DNA of 58,718 nt from Ancylomarina sp. 16SWW S1-10-2 (GTDB lineage Bacteria > Bacteroidota > Bacteroidia > Bacteroidales > Marinifilaceae): assembly GCF_009669305.1 (NCBI RefSeq), contig NZ_SADB01000024.1:1-58718 (forward strand), given 5' to 3'. This document shows positions 1 to 8,611 of this stretch, one piece after another (position 1 is the first letter of the stretch; each line of letters starts with the position of its first letter). Under the pieces are notes generated by a model. The model was not told the origin of the DNA, made no database searches, and saw only the letters and a program-made list of their open reading frames with translations. Both the position numbers and the translations under genes were made by a program.

Positions 1-925
1 CCAAAGTTAACCCTGTATTTCCTCCATCACTCCATCCAACAAGGTTAACCTGTTTTAAATGTAATGTATCAAGCAATACTTTCATGTCCTCAGAAAATTG
101 ATTGTAGGAAAAGTTTTTTGAGATTGTATCGATACTTTTACCTTGTCCCCTAGTATCAACAGCTATAACTTTAAAATGCTTAGCAAATTCTGGAATTTGC
201 CTTGAATAAGCTGAAATGGATTGCCCGTTCCCATGCAAGAGTAATAAAGGATCACCTTTACCATAAACCTCGTAATAAATTTTGGTGTTATTACTTTTTA
301 CATACTTTCCATTACTTGAATCATATCCACATCGATACTGCAAGAACTGCTGATTATTTTTTATTGAAAGATGTAAAGATTTTCCATAACCAACGCCATT
401 ATTTAAAGCAATGCCAAGCTTTTTATCCTTATTGACTTCAATGTATTTACTGTTAGAAAATATTTTTATCGGGTTTGATACAGATTCAAAGTTTCCTTCT
501 CTAAATAAGTTTTCAGTCCAAATACTATCGTTTATCTCTACTTTGAAACTCAAATTATCAAAATAACAATCTCCATTTCCCTCTGTTTGAAGATACACCC
601 AAATGCGCTCTGCACCTTGTTTGATTCTTCCACTTATTGAATAAGATGTCCAACTAGTATCTCTGGAACTTATTCGTTTAGTTTGCCCACTACTTTCAAT
701 AAAATCATAGTCACCTTTCCCCACTTGCAACAAAAATAATTCAGCTAATCCAGTCGAATCTGTTGGTACATTTTTCACATCTGCACGTAAAGTATACCTG
801 TCGTTCTTATATTTTTTTAAAGGAATTTCTTTTACAAGACTAAACTTGTTTGTATTAGTTAAAACCTGAGTCTCTGCAATATTGGCAAAGGCAATAAAAA
901 ACAAAATGAATAAAAATGATTTCAT
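1..925 (-). CDS. Secreted alpha/beta hydrolase, partial (C-terminus off the left edge)
   Basis: The reading frame is open from the start codon to the window edge. It begins with a signal peptide (MKSFLFILFFIAFANIA), followed by about 150 residues with a jelly-roll or carbohydrate-binding flavour. An alpha/beta hydrolase fold comes next: the oxyanion segment LLLLHGNGQS, a DTRGQGKS loop and the nucleophile elbow GWSDGG, with Ser as nucleophile. The window ends just after this elbow, so the acid and His of the triad are not visible. An in-frame ATG at 940 would add MKVIY; I prefer 925 because it gives a normal signal peptide. Substrate unknown; an esterase or peptidase-like role is only inference. 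The gene is the last visible cassette of the integron-like array and starts 17 to 32 nt after the cassette boundary, without its own promoter. Confidence 0.85.
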   Translation of the reverse strand, partial: MKSFLFILFFIAFANIAETQVLTNTNKFSLVKEIPLKKYKNDRYTLRADVKNVPTDSTGLAELFLLQVGKGDYDFIESSGQTKRISSRDTSWTSYSISGRIKQGAERIWVYLQTEGNGDCYFDNLSFKVEINDSIWTENLFREGNFESVSNPIKIFSNSKYIEVNKDKKLGIALNNGVGYGKSLHLSIKNNQQFLQYRCGYDSSNGKYVKSNNTKIYYEVYGKGDPLLLLHGNGQSISAYSRQIPEFAKHFKVIAVDTRGQGKSIDTISKNFSYNQFSEDMKVLLDTLHLKQVNLVGWSDGGNTGLTL

Positions 926-957
926 ATATATAACTTTCATAATTGTATTGTGTACAA
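1..957 (-). mobile_element. Integron-like cassette 3 (partial), alpha/beta hydrolase
   Basis: On the minus strand the cassette starts at the crossover G^TTGTACAC (boundary between 958 and 957) and continues off the left edge. If the array logic holds, the end of this cassette, outside the window, should carry GTGTACAAC on the minus strand as its own complementary core box. Confidence 0.6.
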
Positions 958-1134
958 CAGGCTTGCTAAGTTACGTGGGCGATTTCAAAGAGAAATCTTA
1001 TCAAACCCGAAAGAAGCAAGCCGATTAAATTTGCTTATATTTTTGAACAAACCAATTTAATTGGCTTGCTGGTGCTTGTTAATTGAACTAAACTTTCGAA
1101 CTGCTTATCAGCGCCCATGAAATTTAGCTTTTGT
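952..1134 (-). other. attC-like recombination site A, interrupted by the group II intron (last 7 nt at 3042-3048)
   Basis: Read on the minus strand with the intron removed, the site starts with the core box CATTACAAC (split at 3048-3042 / 1134-1133) and ends with TGTTGTACAC. Between them is an imperfect palindrome: AAC pairs with GTT, GCTAA with TTAGC, ATGGGCG with CGCCCAC, and inner arms AGCAAGCC with GGCTTGCT extend into complementary AATTAAATT-type sequence. Unpaired spacers lie between the blocks, as in integron attC sites. Length without the intron is about 190 nt. The start of the STAND cassette at 5847-5855 is the exact reverse complement of the CATTACAAC box. Confidence 0.75.
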
Positions 1135-3041
1135 GTGTGCCTTGAATGGTAAATTTAATAAAAGTTCCTTTATAATGTTAAGTTTTGTAGAAGAAAGTCC
1201 AGAGGGTGTAAGTCCCTTATGCACTAGGGTTACTCCTGGAAGCATTAGCAAGTGGCAAGGTGGTTTGGGGTGACCCATGCACTGAAGTAAGCCAAACGGC
1301 AAAAGTCTGAACTGACGAACAGAAATGAGATATGAGGCATTGTTATTTGGGTAAGTAAGCACATCATTATAAAGCCCTACGATTACAAAAGAATAACGAT
1401 GTAGATCTCGCAGGATTAGATTGAAGGACATTTACCTTACCAAGGGAGATCTCATCAACCACGGGTTGGTTATGATGAGAAGTCAGCCGAAGCCATAGTA
1501 GCTATTAGAACTGAGCCACGAATAGAGACCGTGGAGGACTCACAAATAGTGAAGGGCTGAACGTTAAGTTGTTCCAAATTCATCAAGGAAGCCTCTGTCA
1601 TTTGGCAGATCTAGCCTTGGATTAAGCGGAACAGGGAAAAGAAAAGTAAACTAAAATGATTGAACAAATACTAACAGGAAAGAATCTGCTTCGAGCGATG
1701 CATCAAGTCCAAAAGAACCGAGGTTCTGCAGGAGTAGACCGCATGCCCGTAGTCAAACTTTCAGAACTCATGTCCATTAATAGGGATGAGTTACTAAAGA
1801 AGGTTCGTTCGGGGACGTATTTGGCGCAAGCCATTTTAGGAGTAGAAATTCCGAAAGGAAACGGGCAGATGCGCTTATTGGGTATCCCGACCGTAACCGA
1901 TCGATTGCTTCAGCAAGCAGTGCTTCAAACTATCATGGCTAAATTCGAGTTTGATTTTTCGGATTACAGTTTTGGATTCCGCCCGAATCGAAACTTGCAT
2001 CAAGCAGTGATGAAAGCACAGACTTATATCAACGAAGGCTATCAGGATATCATAGATATTGACCTGAAAACCTTCTTCGACGAAGTGGATCATTGTTATT
2101 TACTAAACTTACTTTATCGTAAGATAAAATGTAGAGAAACGATGCGTTTGATTCGCAAATGGCTACGTGCCCCTATTTTAATAAAAGGGAAGTTAGTTAA
2201 ACGAAGAAAAGGCGTGCCACAAGGGAGTCCTTTGAGCCCGCTCTTGTCCAATATCATGTTACATGAGTTGGATATGGAACTGGAAAAGGAGGGCTTGCGC
2301 TTTATCCGCTATGCCGACGATTTTAGTATTTATACCAAATCGAAAGCTACCGCTCGAAGAGTAGGTAATAGTGTTTACGCGTTTTTACGAGATAAACTCA
2401 AGTTGACTATTAATCGGGAAAAGAGTGGTATTCGTCGACCTGTTCAATTTACGGTTCTTGGATTTGGCTTTGTGTCAACCTACAAGAAAGGTGAAAAGGG
2501 CAAGTATCAATTGGTCGTATCTGAAAAGAGTTGGAAGAAGCTGAAACAAAAGCTGAAAATCATTACCCGAAAAACGACACCAATGAGTTTGGATGAGCGT
2601 ATACAAAGACTAAATGAAGTTCAACGAGGTTGGGTAAATGCTTTCCGTATGGCAAGTATTTCAAACAAACTAGAAGTCCTTGACGGTTGGTTGCGCAACA
2701 GGCTCAGGTATTGCATTTGGCATCATTGGAAAAAACCCGAAAAGAAAAGGCGTAGCCTTATCCGATTGGGAATTGAAGCTGGTCAAGCCTATGCATGGTC
2801 TCGTTCACGAATGGGAGGATGGGCAATAGCTCAGAGTCCGATTCTGATAACGACCATTACTTTGGCTCGTTTGAAGAAAAAAGGGTATGAATCGATGCTT
2901 GATATTTACAAACGAATCACGCCTTTAAGACGTGATTTATTATTCCCCATAATTTAACGAACCGCTGTATACGAGACCCGTACGTACAGTGGTGTGAGAG
3001 GTTCTCCGCTAGGCTATGCGCCTAGCGGCAGCCTACTCGAT
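1135..3041 (+). mobile_element. Group II intron (class IIC-attC-like), 1907 nt
   Basis: The 5' end is GTGTGCC and the 3' end CTACTCGAT. Domain V lies at 2961-2993: a 9-bp lower helix ACCGCTGTA/TACAGTGGT, a two-base CG bulge and an upper TACG/CGTA stem; the CGC triad pairs with GTG, as in class C introns. Domain VI is a perfect 9-bp hairpin at 3006-3028. The 5' exon CTTTTGT (1128-1134) is complementary to ACAAAAG at 1385-1391 in domain I, a good IBS1/EBS1 pair. Insertion is at TTGT^T, the class IIC-attC target, and the intron is antisense to the cassette genes, as is usual for that group. Removing it restores an intact core box, which fixes both ends to the base. Confidence 0.9.
1656..2957 (+). 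CDS. ltrA: Group II intron reverse transcriptase/maturase
   Basis: This is the intron-encoded protein for splicing and target-primed reverse transcription of the host intron; 433 aa. The N-terminal RT0/RT1 segment (LLRAMHQVQKNRGSAGVDRM) is followed by RT blocks with DIDLKTFFDEVDH, KGVPQGSPLSPLLSN and the catalytic RYADDFSIY. The X/maturase (thumb) region RIQRLNEVQRGWVNAFR follows, then a short basic C-terminus. There is no HNH endonuclease, as expected for class C introns, which use single-stranded or hairpin targets. The ATG lies in the domain IV loop, and domain V starts 4 nt after the stop. The gene appears intact, so the element may be active. The symbol ltrA is used in the generic sense. 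Confidence 0.95.
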   Translation: MIEQILTGKNLLRAMHQVQKNRGSAGVDRMPVVKLSELMSINRDELLKKVRSGTYLAQAILGVEIPKGNGQMRLLGIPTVTDRLLQQAVLQTIMAKFEFDFSDYSFGFRPNRNLHQAVMKAQTYINEGYQDIIDIDLKTFFDEVDHCYLLNLLYRKIKCRETMRLIRKWLRAPILIKGKLVKRRKGVPQGSPLSPLLSNIMLHELDMELEKEGLRFIRYADDFSIYTKSKATARRVGNSVYAFLRDKLKLTINREKSGIRRPVQFTVLGFGFVSTYKKGEKGKYQLVVSEKSWKKLKQKLKIITRKTTPMSLDERIQRLNEVQRGWVNAFRMASISNKLEVLDGWLRNRLRYCIWHHWKKPEKKRRSLIRLGIEAGQAYAWSRSRMGGWAIAQSPILITTITLARLKKKGYESMLDIYKRITPLRRDLLFPII

Positions 3042-3053
3042 TGTAATGAGTTA

Positions 3054-5810
3054 TTAAATCATATATTGGTCTATCTCAACAATTTCTGTTGCTGGTGTTG
3101 GTTTGCCATTTGTAAGAAGATTTTTATAGGTTATTGCAAGCTCTGTATTATTTTCAATATATCCCCATTTATTCCATCCACCATCAAAGCAGTCAACATG
3201 GAGATAAAATTGTTGTTCTTCCTTATTTTGAGCAAATATGTAATTTGATATACCGTATTCTCTTTCAGGAATATGATAAACTTTCACTATTTCATAACCT
3301 TCTTCTATTAATTCGTCAATATGTTCTTGGTCATAAACAATATCAATTGTTTCAGAATACCAAGACACATTGTGCAACGGATTTGGTTTAATATCTGCAA
3401 CATATACTTTACTAAGTAACTCTTTGGATTCTTTAGATTCAATGCTCTCGTTTTTAAGTCTTGAAACTAAGTTGAAAAAATGATTAGCAATAAATCCAAC
3501 GTATTTTTTCGTTATTGCCTTAGAATAAATATTCTTTGAAAGGATAAAATCATATTCTCTTACAATTTTGTTTGCTTCAATACAAGCCACAATTGGGTAA
3601 TCCCCATTAGTAAATATTATTTCAAAAATATCTAAAGAGTTATTAATAGCTTTTTCTGTCTCTTCAAGATTGTATCTATTTAATTCATTTTTTCTTTTTA
3701 TAGTTGATGCCCGATAAGTACCATAAATAGCAGACCAATTAGGATCTTTTTCCCAGTTTTCTGTTATTTTAATAATGTCATCATACATTCCTAAATACAA
3801 AAGACATAATAGTCGTAATTTCGTTAATGAAAAACTAAATTTATTCGAAGAATTTTCAGGGATATTATACTTTTTTTCTAATAATAAATTAAAAATATCC
3901 AGAGCCTTTTCGTAATCACTATTATAAAAATAATGCATTGCAATAGCATTAATTGTTCTAGGTGAATCTGGATTCAGAGATTCCGCTTGTTTCAATATTT
4001 TAAGTTCACCTGTTTTATCTTTTAATACCTTTAACACCCTAGCATAGTGATAGTTTAATTGATAGTCTTTTGAGTTATAAATAATTAAATCTGCAAATTT
4101 TGACTTAAGATCTATAAGTTCAGTAAGATTTCTATTAGAATATGGTTTTGAAAAATATTTATTTAAATCAACGATTAAGCCATGAATTGAACGTTCAGTA
4201 TTTGGCTCAACAAAGTTTTCATCAAACTCAGTGAGACCTAATTGTTTATTCCTTGTTGTTTGCTCTAATATTTTTGCTTTCGTTTTTTTAAGACTTTCAG
4301 AGATATTTGTTCTTACTTCTATATTTTTGGGATTAATTAACAGCAAGTCTCTAATGGATTCACTCAGTTTATAACAATCCAAACCAATCTCACTAGTTGT
4401 ACGAATAATCAAACTTGTTTTGGACAATTCATTTGTGGCTTCAACAATATCTTCATTTGTTAATTCAAGAAAATCAATTAATTCTGATTTTGAAGAATTT
4501 CCTAAAACATAAATTGCTTCTAATATTGCTATTGAATTCGGATTAAGTGACTCTATAAGGTTTTTGTATGAAAATGAAATAATATCTTTTTGTGATTTTT
4601 TAATTGACTGAGATATGTCAACTCCTTTTAAGTATAAATCAATTGTCAGCCTTATAGCTAATGGATTATTATTAGCCATATCAGCAATTTTCTCAATAGT
4701 TGATTGTTCTATATTCTGTATGCCTCTTTTTCTAAAATAATTCCGACTTAAACTAATTGCATGTCGTTTAACTAATGGTTCTAATGGAACTGTTGTTGCA
4801 GAATCAATTGAAATTCTACTTGTTACTATTACTCTCCAAAATAGAGGTAATGATTGATTAAACTCTATAAATTCGTCTTGTGAATGCATTAATAGGGTTT
4901 CTAAATTATCGATACAAATCAATATTTTATCGGTCTCTAACTTTTCACAAGCATTTTCAAATGAGCTAAACGAATCTTCACCGTACAAACTATTCAAATC
5001 TGATAATATTGATTCTTTTATCTGTTCAATACCATTTATTGCTTCAATTTGTTCAATACCATTAGCGGTTAAACGTTCATTCTTTAAAGTACAGAAAACA
5101 ATAGAGCTTACTTTTGAACTATAACTAGGACTTAATGACAAATCTTTCAGAAATTGTAATATTAAAGCAGTCTTTCCGATACCCCCAGGTGCAACAACTG
5201 CAATTAAACTATTTCTTGCTTTTGATAAAGTGTTATGTAAATCTTTAAATTCTTTATCCCTACCAAGAAGTCCTGTAATTTCATGGTCAAATGAATTTGG
5301 TAAAGTATTTGGTATTGCCCACTTTACATTATCAAACCACTCTTCTGGCGGTGAATTCAAATTTCCTTCAACAGCAGAGTTCAATGCTTTTCTTACCCCT
5401 CCAAGACCTAATTTTTCAACTAATGGGTCACTGGCAATAGTTGCTGTTTTAAACCAATATGAATCGGGAAAAGGTCTATTGGGGTGGCTAATTGCATTTC
5501 GAATATCAAATATGCCTAAAAATGAGCATAAAGTTTTTAATTCTTTCATGTATGGGTTTAGAGACGTTCCATCCGTTGTATCAATAGCTAGATTAAACAC
5601 TTCATCTAAATAACTTGACTCTACAAGAACCGAGATATTATCTTTTTCAATGTTGTTACCTTTACATTTTTCCCTATCCGAAATGTTATTTTTGTTAGTT
5701 TCACTAATTTTATCCAACATTTCATTTTCAATTACATAGTCACCCAATGATGTTTCCAATTCATAAACAATCATTGCACTTTTTATTCTTAATTTCTGAA
5801 TGTTATCCAT
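3054..5810 (-). CDS. HEPN-STAND NTPase with TPR repeats, probable defence protein
   Basis: Predicted 918-aa signal-transduction ATPase with numerous domains. Residues 85-160 include RNAISH (104-109), matching the Rx4H motif of HEPN RNases and followed by a Swt1-like helical segment. A NB-ARC/STAND NTPase follows with Walker A APGGIGKT (207-214), Walker B ILICIDN (296-302) and the sensor-like VIVTSR (327-332), then a winged-helix-like part (about 420-500) and TPR-like helices (about 580-760). The C-terminal 100 residues (EHIDELIEEGYEIVKVYHIPE, FDGGWNKWGYIENN) are not recognised. There is a small internal duplication NGIEQI at 250-255 and 260-265. Known STAND/Avs-type defence proteins sense phage products through the C-terminal repeats and fire an N-terminal effector; assigning that role here is inference. 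It sits alone in its cassette with a 44-nt leader. Confidence 0.85.
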   Translation of the reverse strand: MDNIQKLRIKSAMIVYELETSLGDYVIENEMLDKISETNKNNISDREKCKGNNIEKDNISVLVESSYLDEVFNLAIDTTDGTSLNPYMKELKTLCSFLGIFDIRNAISHPNRPFPDSYWFKTATIASDPLVEKLGLGGVRKALNSAVEGNLNSPPEEWFDNVKWAIPNTLPNSFDHEITGLLGRDKEFKDLHNTLSKARNSLIAVVAPGGIGKTALILQFLKDLSLSPSYSSKVSSIVFCTLKNERLTANGIEQIEAINGIEQIKESILSDLNSLYGEDSFSSFENACEKLETDKILICIDNLETLLMHSQDEFIEFNQSLPLFWRVIVTSRISIDSATTVPLEPLVKRHAISLSRNYFRKRGIQNIEQSTIEKIADMANNNPLAIRLTIDLYLKGVDISQSIKKSQKDIISFSYKNLIESLNPNSIAILEAIYVLGNSSKSELIDFLELTNEDIVEATNELSKTSLIIRTTSEIGLDCYKLSESIRDLLLINPKNIEVRTNISESLKKTKAKILEQTTRNKQLGLTEFDENFVEPNTERSIHGLIVDLNKYFSKPYSNRNLTELIDLKSKFADLIIYNSKDYQLNYHYARVLKVLKDKTGELKILKQAESLNPDSPRTINAIAMHYFYNSDYEKALDIFNLLLEKKYNIPENSSNKFSFSLTKLRLLCLLYLGMYDDIIKITENWEKDPNWSAIYGTYRASTIKRKNELNRYNLEETEKAINNSLDIFEIIFTNGDYPIVACIEANKIVREYDFILSKNIYSKAITKKYVGFIANHFFNLVSRLKNESIESKESKELLSKVYVADIKPNPLHNVSWYSETIDIVYDQEHIDELIEEGYEIVKVYHIPEREYGISNYIFAQNKEEQQFYLHVDCFDGGWNKWGYIENNTELAITYKNLLTNGKPTPATEIVEIDQYMI

Positions 5811-5846
5811 ATAATTATATTTTTTGTAGTAGGGTCTTTCTTAATT

Positions 5847-5926
5847 CATTACAACGGTGGCGCTATGCAGCGTAGGTTTGTGTTGCGCCTGCGGCAAACC
5901 TATGATGTATAACGCGTGTTACCTGC
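5847..5926 (-). other. attC-like recombination site B (80 nt), between the PHP-ATPase and STAND cassettes
   Basis: On the minus strand the site runs from GCAGGTAAC (5926-5918) to GTTGTAATG (5855-5847). Outer AAC/GTT pair; an ACGCG spacer and CGC-TAT / ATAGCG form the next block; a perfect 8-bp inner stem TAGGTTTG/CAAACCTA closes a 14-nt loop. GCAGGTAAC is the exact reverse complement of the start of the same (PHP) cassette at 8612-8604, and GTTGTAATG matches the restored box of the next cassette at site A. This own-start/own-end complementarity is what integron cassettes show when their R box is completed on circularisation. Short L-like spacers differ from consensus RYYYAAC/GTTRRRY. Confidence 0.8.
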
Positions 5927-8611
5927 TTGCTTTTATTTAATTCCATATATGTCTTGCCTTTGGATAAATGCTCTTTTCCCACCTTCTAATATTTCACAGC
6001 AAATCCCCCTAGTTTCCTCTCTGTCAATTGAACCTGAACTCAAGACATGGGATTTAATACTTGTACTTTTTAGGGGGACTATTAATTCAGCATCGCCTAA
6101 AACTGCAATATTTGCATTATGAGTAACAATGATTACTTGTCTTTGCTCTTTAATTTTTCTGAGATTTTTGACAATTGTTTTGTATATAAATTCACTATCC
6201 AAATTGTCCTCAGGTTGGTCGATTATTAATGGTTTATTACTATCAGAAAGCAGTAAAATACCTAAAAGAACAGAGTGTTGTTGCCCTAATGATAATTGAG
6301 AAATTGGTTTGTGATAATACTTCATTTCACCATTTTCATCTTTGATTGCCTTTGTCACAATTATTGAAGGAAAATCTTCAAACCCCAAGGATTCATAATC
6401 TTCAAAATTATTATCCTTTATGGTTTTCTCAATAATATTTGCTGCTTCAAAATCAGAAAATAATTGATTCCCTTCATCATCTTTAATTCCTGTTAAAGTG
6501 TCCTTATTGCCTTTTTTACATACATCTACAAAATCCAATGGAGATAAGTTCTCAGAAATATATTTAGATTTTTTGAAATTTCTCCAATCCATTTTAGATC
6601 TTAAGAGTGCTTCAAATTCAGGAGAAAACTTCCCTTTCTTATATTTTATTGAAATGAAGAAACCATCAATTGTATTTTTCAAATCAGCATTAGCCTTTTT
6701 TGCAAATTTGTTTCTTTCTGCATAAACATCATTCTTTAAAGAAAGTCGCTTATCCAATAACTCATCTCTTTCAGTAGATAAATCCTTAAGTTTTTTCTTA
6801 TCGAGATTTAATTTTGTTATAATCTTCTGATAGTCTACAATGTCTTTAGATATCTGATTTATTTTACCTAAATCAAATGGAATTCCTTGTTTCTCTAACT
6901 CAATTTTTTTAGCATCTATTTTGTCTTGTATTGACTTTTCTTTTTCCTTCCAATTATTTAGTTGCTCATTAAGCTCTGTAATTTTTGCTGATAGTTCAGC
7001 ATTTAATTCAGTTGACTTTGTTTTAACAACTTTTGAAAAATCAGCTACAATTTCTTTTACTTTTTTAAAAAAGTCTTTACCTACAATAATATCTGTATCA
7101 ACTAAAGAGTCAAAATTTGTAAAGGTATCATCATCACTTAAAATCTCTTTGTAGTTTTTAACAAGTTGATTTAAGTTTTTTATCAACTCACTCCTTATAC
7201 CACGTTCTTTTATTAACGCATTCTGATATTTTACTAATTCCCCTGCCTTTTCCTTTTGGAGATTTTCGAGTTTCCTTTGCTCATTTTTTAGCGCCTTTTC
7301 TGTTTCTTTGAAACTCAACAAACCTATTCTTATTTTTTTTGCTTCGCTTTGATTTTCAAGAAGTAAAGAAGTTAATTCTATGTCTTCAACAATTTTCGCA
7401 TCTAATTTTAAAAAGCTGTCAAGAAAATCAACCAGTACTTTAGGATTTTCGTCACTGTGTTGGATAGTGTCAGCAGTTTCTCCTTGTCCATAAGTCTCAA
7501 TATCAACACTTGAAATACCGTTTATTGGATCGGTAATATTTTGCACCTCGCTATTCTTCTCTCTTGTAAAGTCAACTACTTGATTAGCTTCATCAATATA
7601 TCTTAGTTTTATTTTTTGAGGCCAGACCTCAGAATCAACAACAGTTGATCTTGAATTGTTGCCAGATGTTTCTCGAATCGCCTCTAGTAAAGTTGACTTC
7701 CCAGCTCCACGACTACCAATTATACAAGTTAAGTTACTACTCAATCGTATCTGTATGTTATCAAGAAGCCCCCCTTCAATTTTAATACTTTCAATTATTG
7801 GTCGCATGTCAGGAACTACATTCTCTAATCTCACCCTTGATTCATGAGTTAATAAGGCTATTTTAATAGAGTGAAAATTTAATTCATCTACTTTAAACCT
7901 TGTCAATTTAGTTTCACCATCTGCATTTGTGCCTAGCCTATTCAACGTGTGAGAATCTGAAGACATTAATTTGGGAAGTGTATAACTGTCATCATAACCT
8001 AAGTGCTCTTTACGTAGTTTTAATAGCCTTTTTCTGTCTTTACTTTCATCTTCGTCAGTATAAAAGTTTAAGCTACTTTTTGAACTTATTTCTAGTCCTA
8101 ATAGATTTTCATGTTTTAAGACTTCTTCAATTGGAGGTCCGAAGCGTCCAATTGTTAATTCAAATCCTGATGGTAATTCGATATGAGCTAGAACTCCAAA
8201 TCCATTATGGATTTTGGCAAATTCAAGACACTCTACGATTCCCTGATTACAAATCTTTTTATCTCCACTTATTGTTAGATTCCCATAAAAATCTCTAAGG
8301 TTTTTATATGTTTCAAAATAAACTAAAAGATGTCCTTGAGTTGTACTGATTTCAACACCTGGAATCACAAGAATATTTTTCTCTCTCGAATATTCAATAG
8401 CTGTATGTGAATTCTGAATCTCATTGTGGTCAGTAATACTAATTACGCTTAATTTTTTTTCAATTGCAGTATCAACAATTGCCAATGGAGTCATTGTTGT
8501 ATCTTTAACGTCATACGAACCAAATTCGCCGAATGAATGTATATGTAAATCTGCTCTTAAAAATTTTGCTCCTATATTCTCCATCTGTTATTTTTTTTAG
8601 CTTGCAGGTAA
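5855..8611 (-). mobile_element. Integron-like cassette 1, PHP-domain/SMC-like ATPase gene
   Basis: This 2757-bp cassette is the one next to the recombinase. Minus-strand boundaries are GAG^TTACCTGC (8612/8611) and CACCG^TTGTAATG (5855/5854). The leader is 27 nt, and the stop codon lies 6 nt from the attC-like site. The 9-bp GTTACCTGC at one end and GCAGGTAAC at the other bracket the gene as inverted copies. Confidence 0.7.
5933..8584 (-). CDS. PHP-domain / SMC-like ATPase (TrlF-type), probable defence or nucleic-acid-processing protein
   Basis: 883 aa. The N-terminal PHP phosphoesterase has DLHIHS (12-17), TDHNE (51-55), GVEIS (76-80), AHIEL and SSDSHTL, so the metal-binding His/Asp set looks complete. 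It is fused to an SMC/Rad50-like ATPase: Walker A GSRGAGKS (290-297), a long Glu/Lys-rich coiled coil (about 400-640), the ABC signature LSLGQQHSVLL, Walker B PLIIDQPEDNLD and the H-loop VTHNANI. This order matches proteins named PHP-associated AAA or TrlF family. Such proteins are frequent in defence islands, but the reaction is not settled; nucleolytic or nucleotide phosphoesterase activity driven by ATP is inference. First cassette in the array, co-directional with the recombinase. Confidence 0.88.
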   Translation of the reverse strand: MENIGAKFLRADLHIHSFGEFGSYDVKDTTMTPLAIVDTAIEKKLSVISITDHNEIQNSHTAIEYSREKNILVIPGVEISTTQGHLLVYFETYKNLRDFYGNLTISGDKKICNQGIVECLEFAKIHNGFGVLAHIELPSGFELTIGRFGPPIEEVLKHENLLGLEISSKSSLNFYTDEDESKDRKRLLKLRKEHLGYDDSYTLPKLMSSDSHTLNRLGTNADGETKLTRFKVDELNFHSIKIALLTHESRVRLENVVPDMRPIIESIKIEGGLLDNIQIRLSSNLTCIIGSRGAGKSTLLEAIRETSGNNSRSTVVDSEVWPQKIKLRYIDEANQVVDFTREKNSEVQNITDPINGISSVDIETYGQGETADTIQHSDENPKVLVDFLDSFLKLDAKIVEDIELTSLLLENQSEAKKIRIGLLSFKETEKALKNEQRKLENLQKEKAGELVKYQNALIKERGIRSELIKNLNQLVKNYKEILSDDDTFTNFDSLVDTDIIVGKDFFKKVKEIVADFSKVVKTKSTELNAELSAKITELNEQLNNWKEKEKSIQDKIDAKKIELEKQGIPFDLGKINQISKDIVDYQKIITKLNLDKKKLKDLSTERDELLDKRLSLKNDVYAERNKFAKKANADLKNTIDGFFISIKYKKGKFSPEFEALLRSKMDWRNFKKSKYISENLSPLDFVDVCKKGNKDTLTGIKDDEGNQLFSDFEAANIIEKTIKDNNFEDYESLGFEDFPSIIVTKAIKDENGEMKYYHKPISQLSLGQQHSVLLGILLLSDSNKPLIIDQPEDNLDSEFIYKTIVKNLRKIKEQRQVIIVTHNANIAVLGDAELIVPLKSTSIKSHVLSSGSIDREETRGICCEILEGGKRAFIQRQDIYGIK

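Larger units (their letters stand above)
958..5854 (-). mobile_element. Integron-like cassette 2, HEPN-STAND gene plus attC-like site (with inserted intron)
   Basis: The cassette is bounded by two crossovers of the form G^TTGTA: minus-strand CACCG^TTGTAATG at 5855/5854 and CCTG^TTGTACAC at 958/957. It is 4897 bp as found, 2990 bp without the intron. The gene begins 44 nt after the left boundary, and its stop lies 5 nt from the first core box of its attC-like site. No promoter is visible in the short leader. This is the compact one-gene layout of integron cassettes. Confidence 0.7.

Noticed and set aside
1108-1431. 107-codon open frame on the minus strand inside the intron
   Set aside because: It overlaps the structured domain I-III RNA of the group II intron and has no protein family.
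1656-2957. Retron or DGR reverse transcriptase
   Set aside because: The RT carries a maturase domain and is bracketed by group II intron 5' and 3' RNA structures; no msr/msd or template repeat is seen.
5847-5926. Plain terminator or REP-type hairpin between the two defence genes
   Set aside because: There is no T tract, and its outer nine-mers match the far ends of the neighbouring cassettes exactly, which a terminator would not explain.
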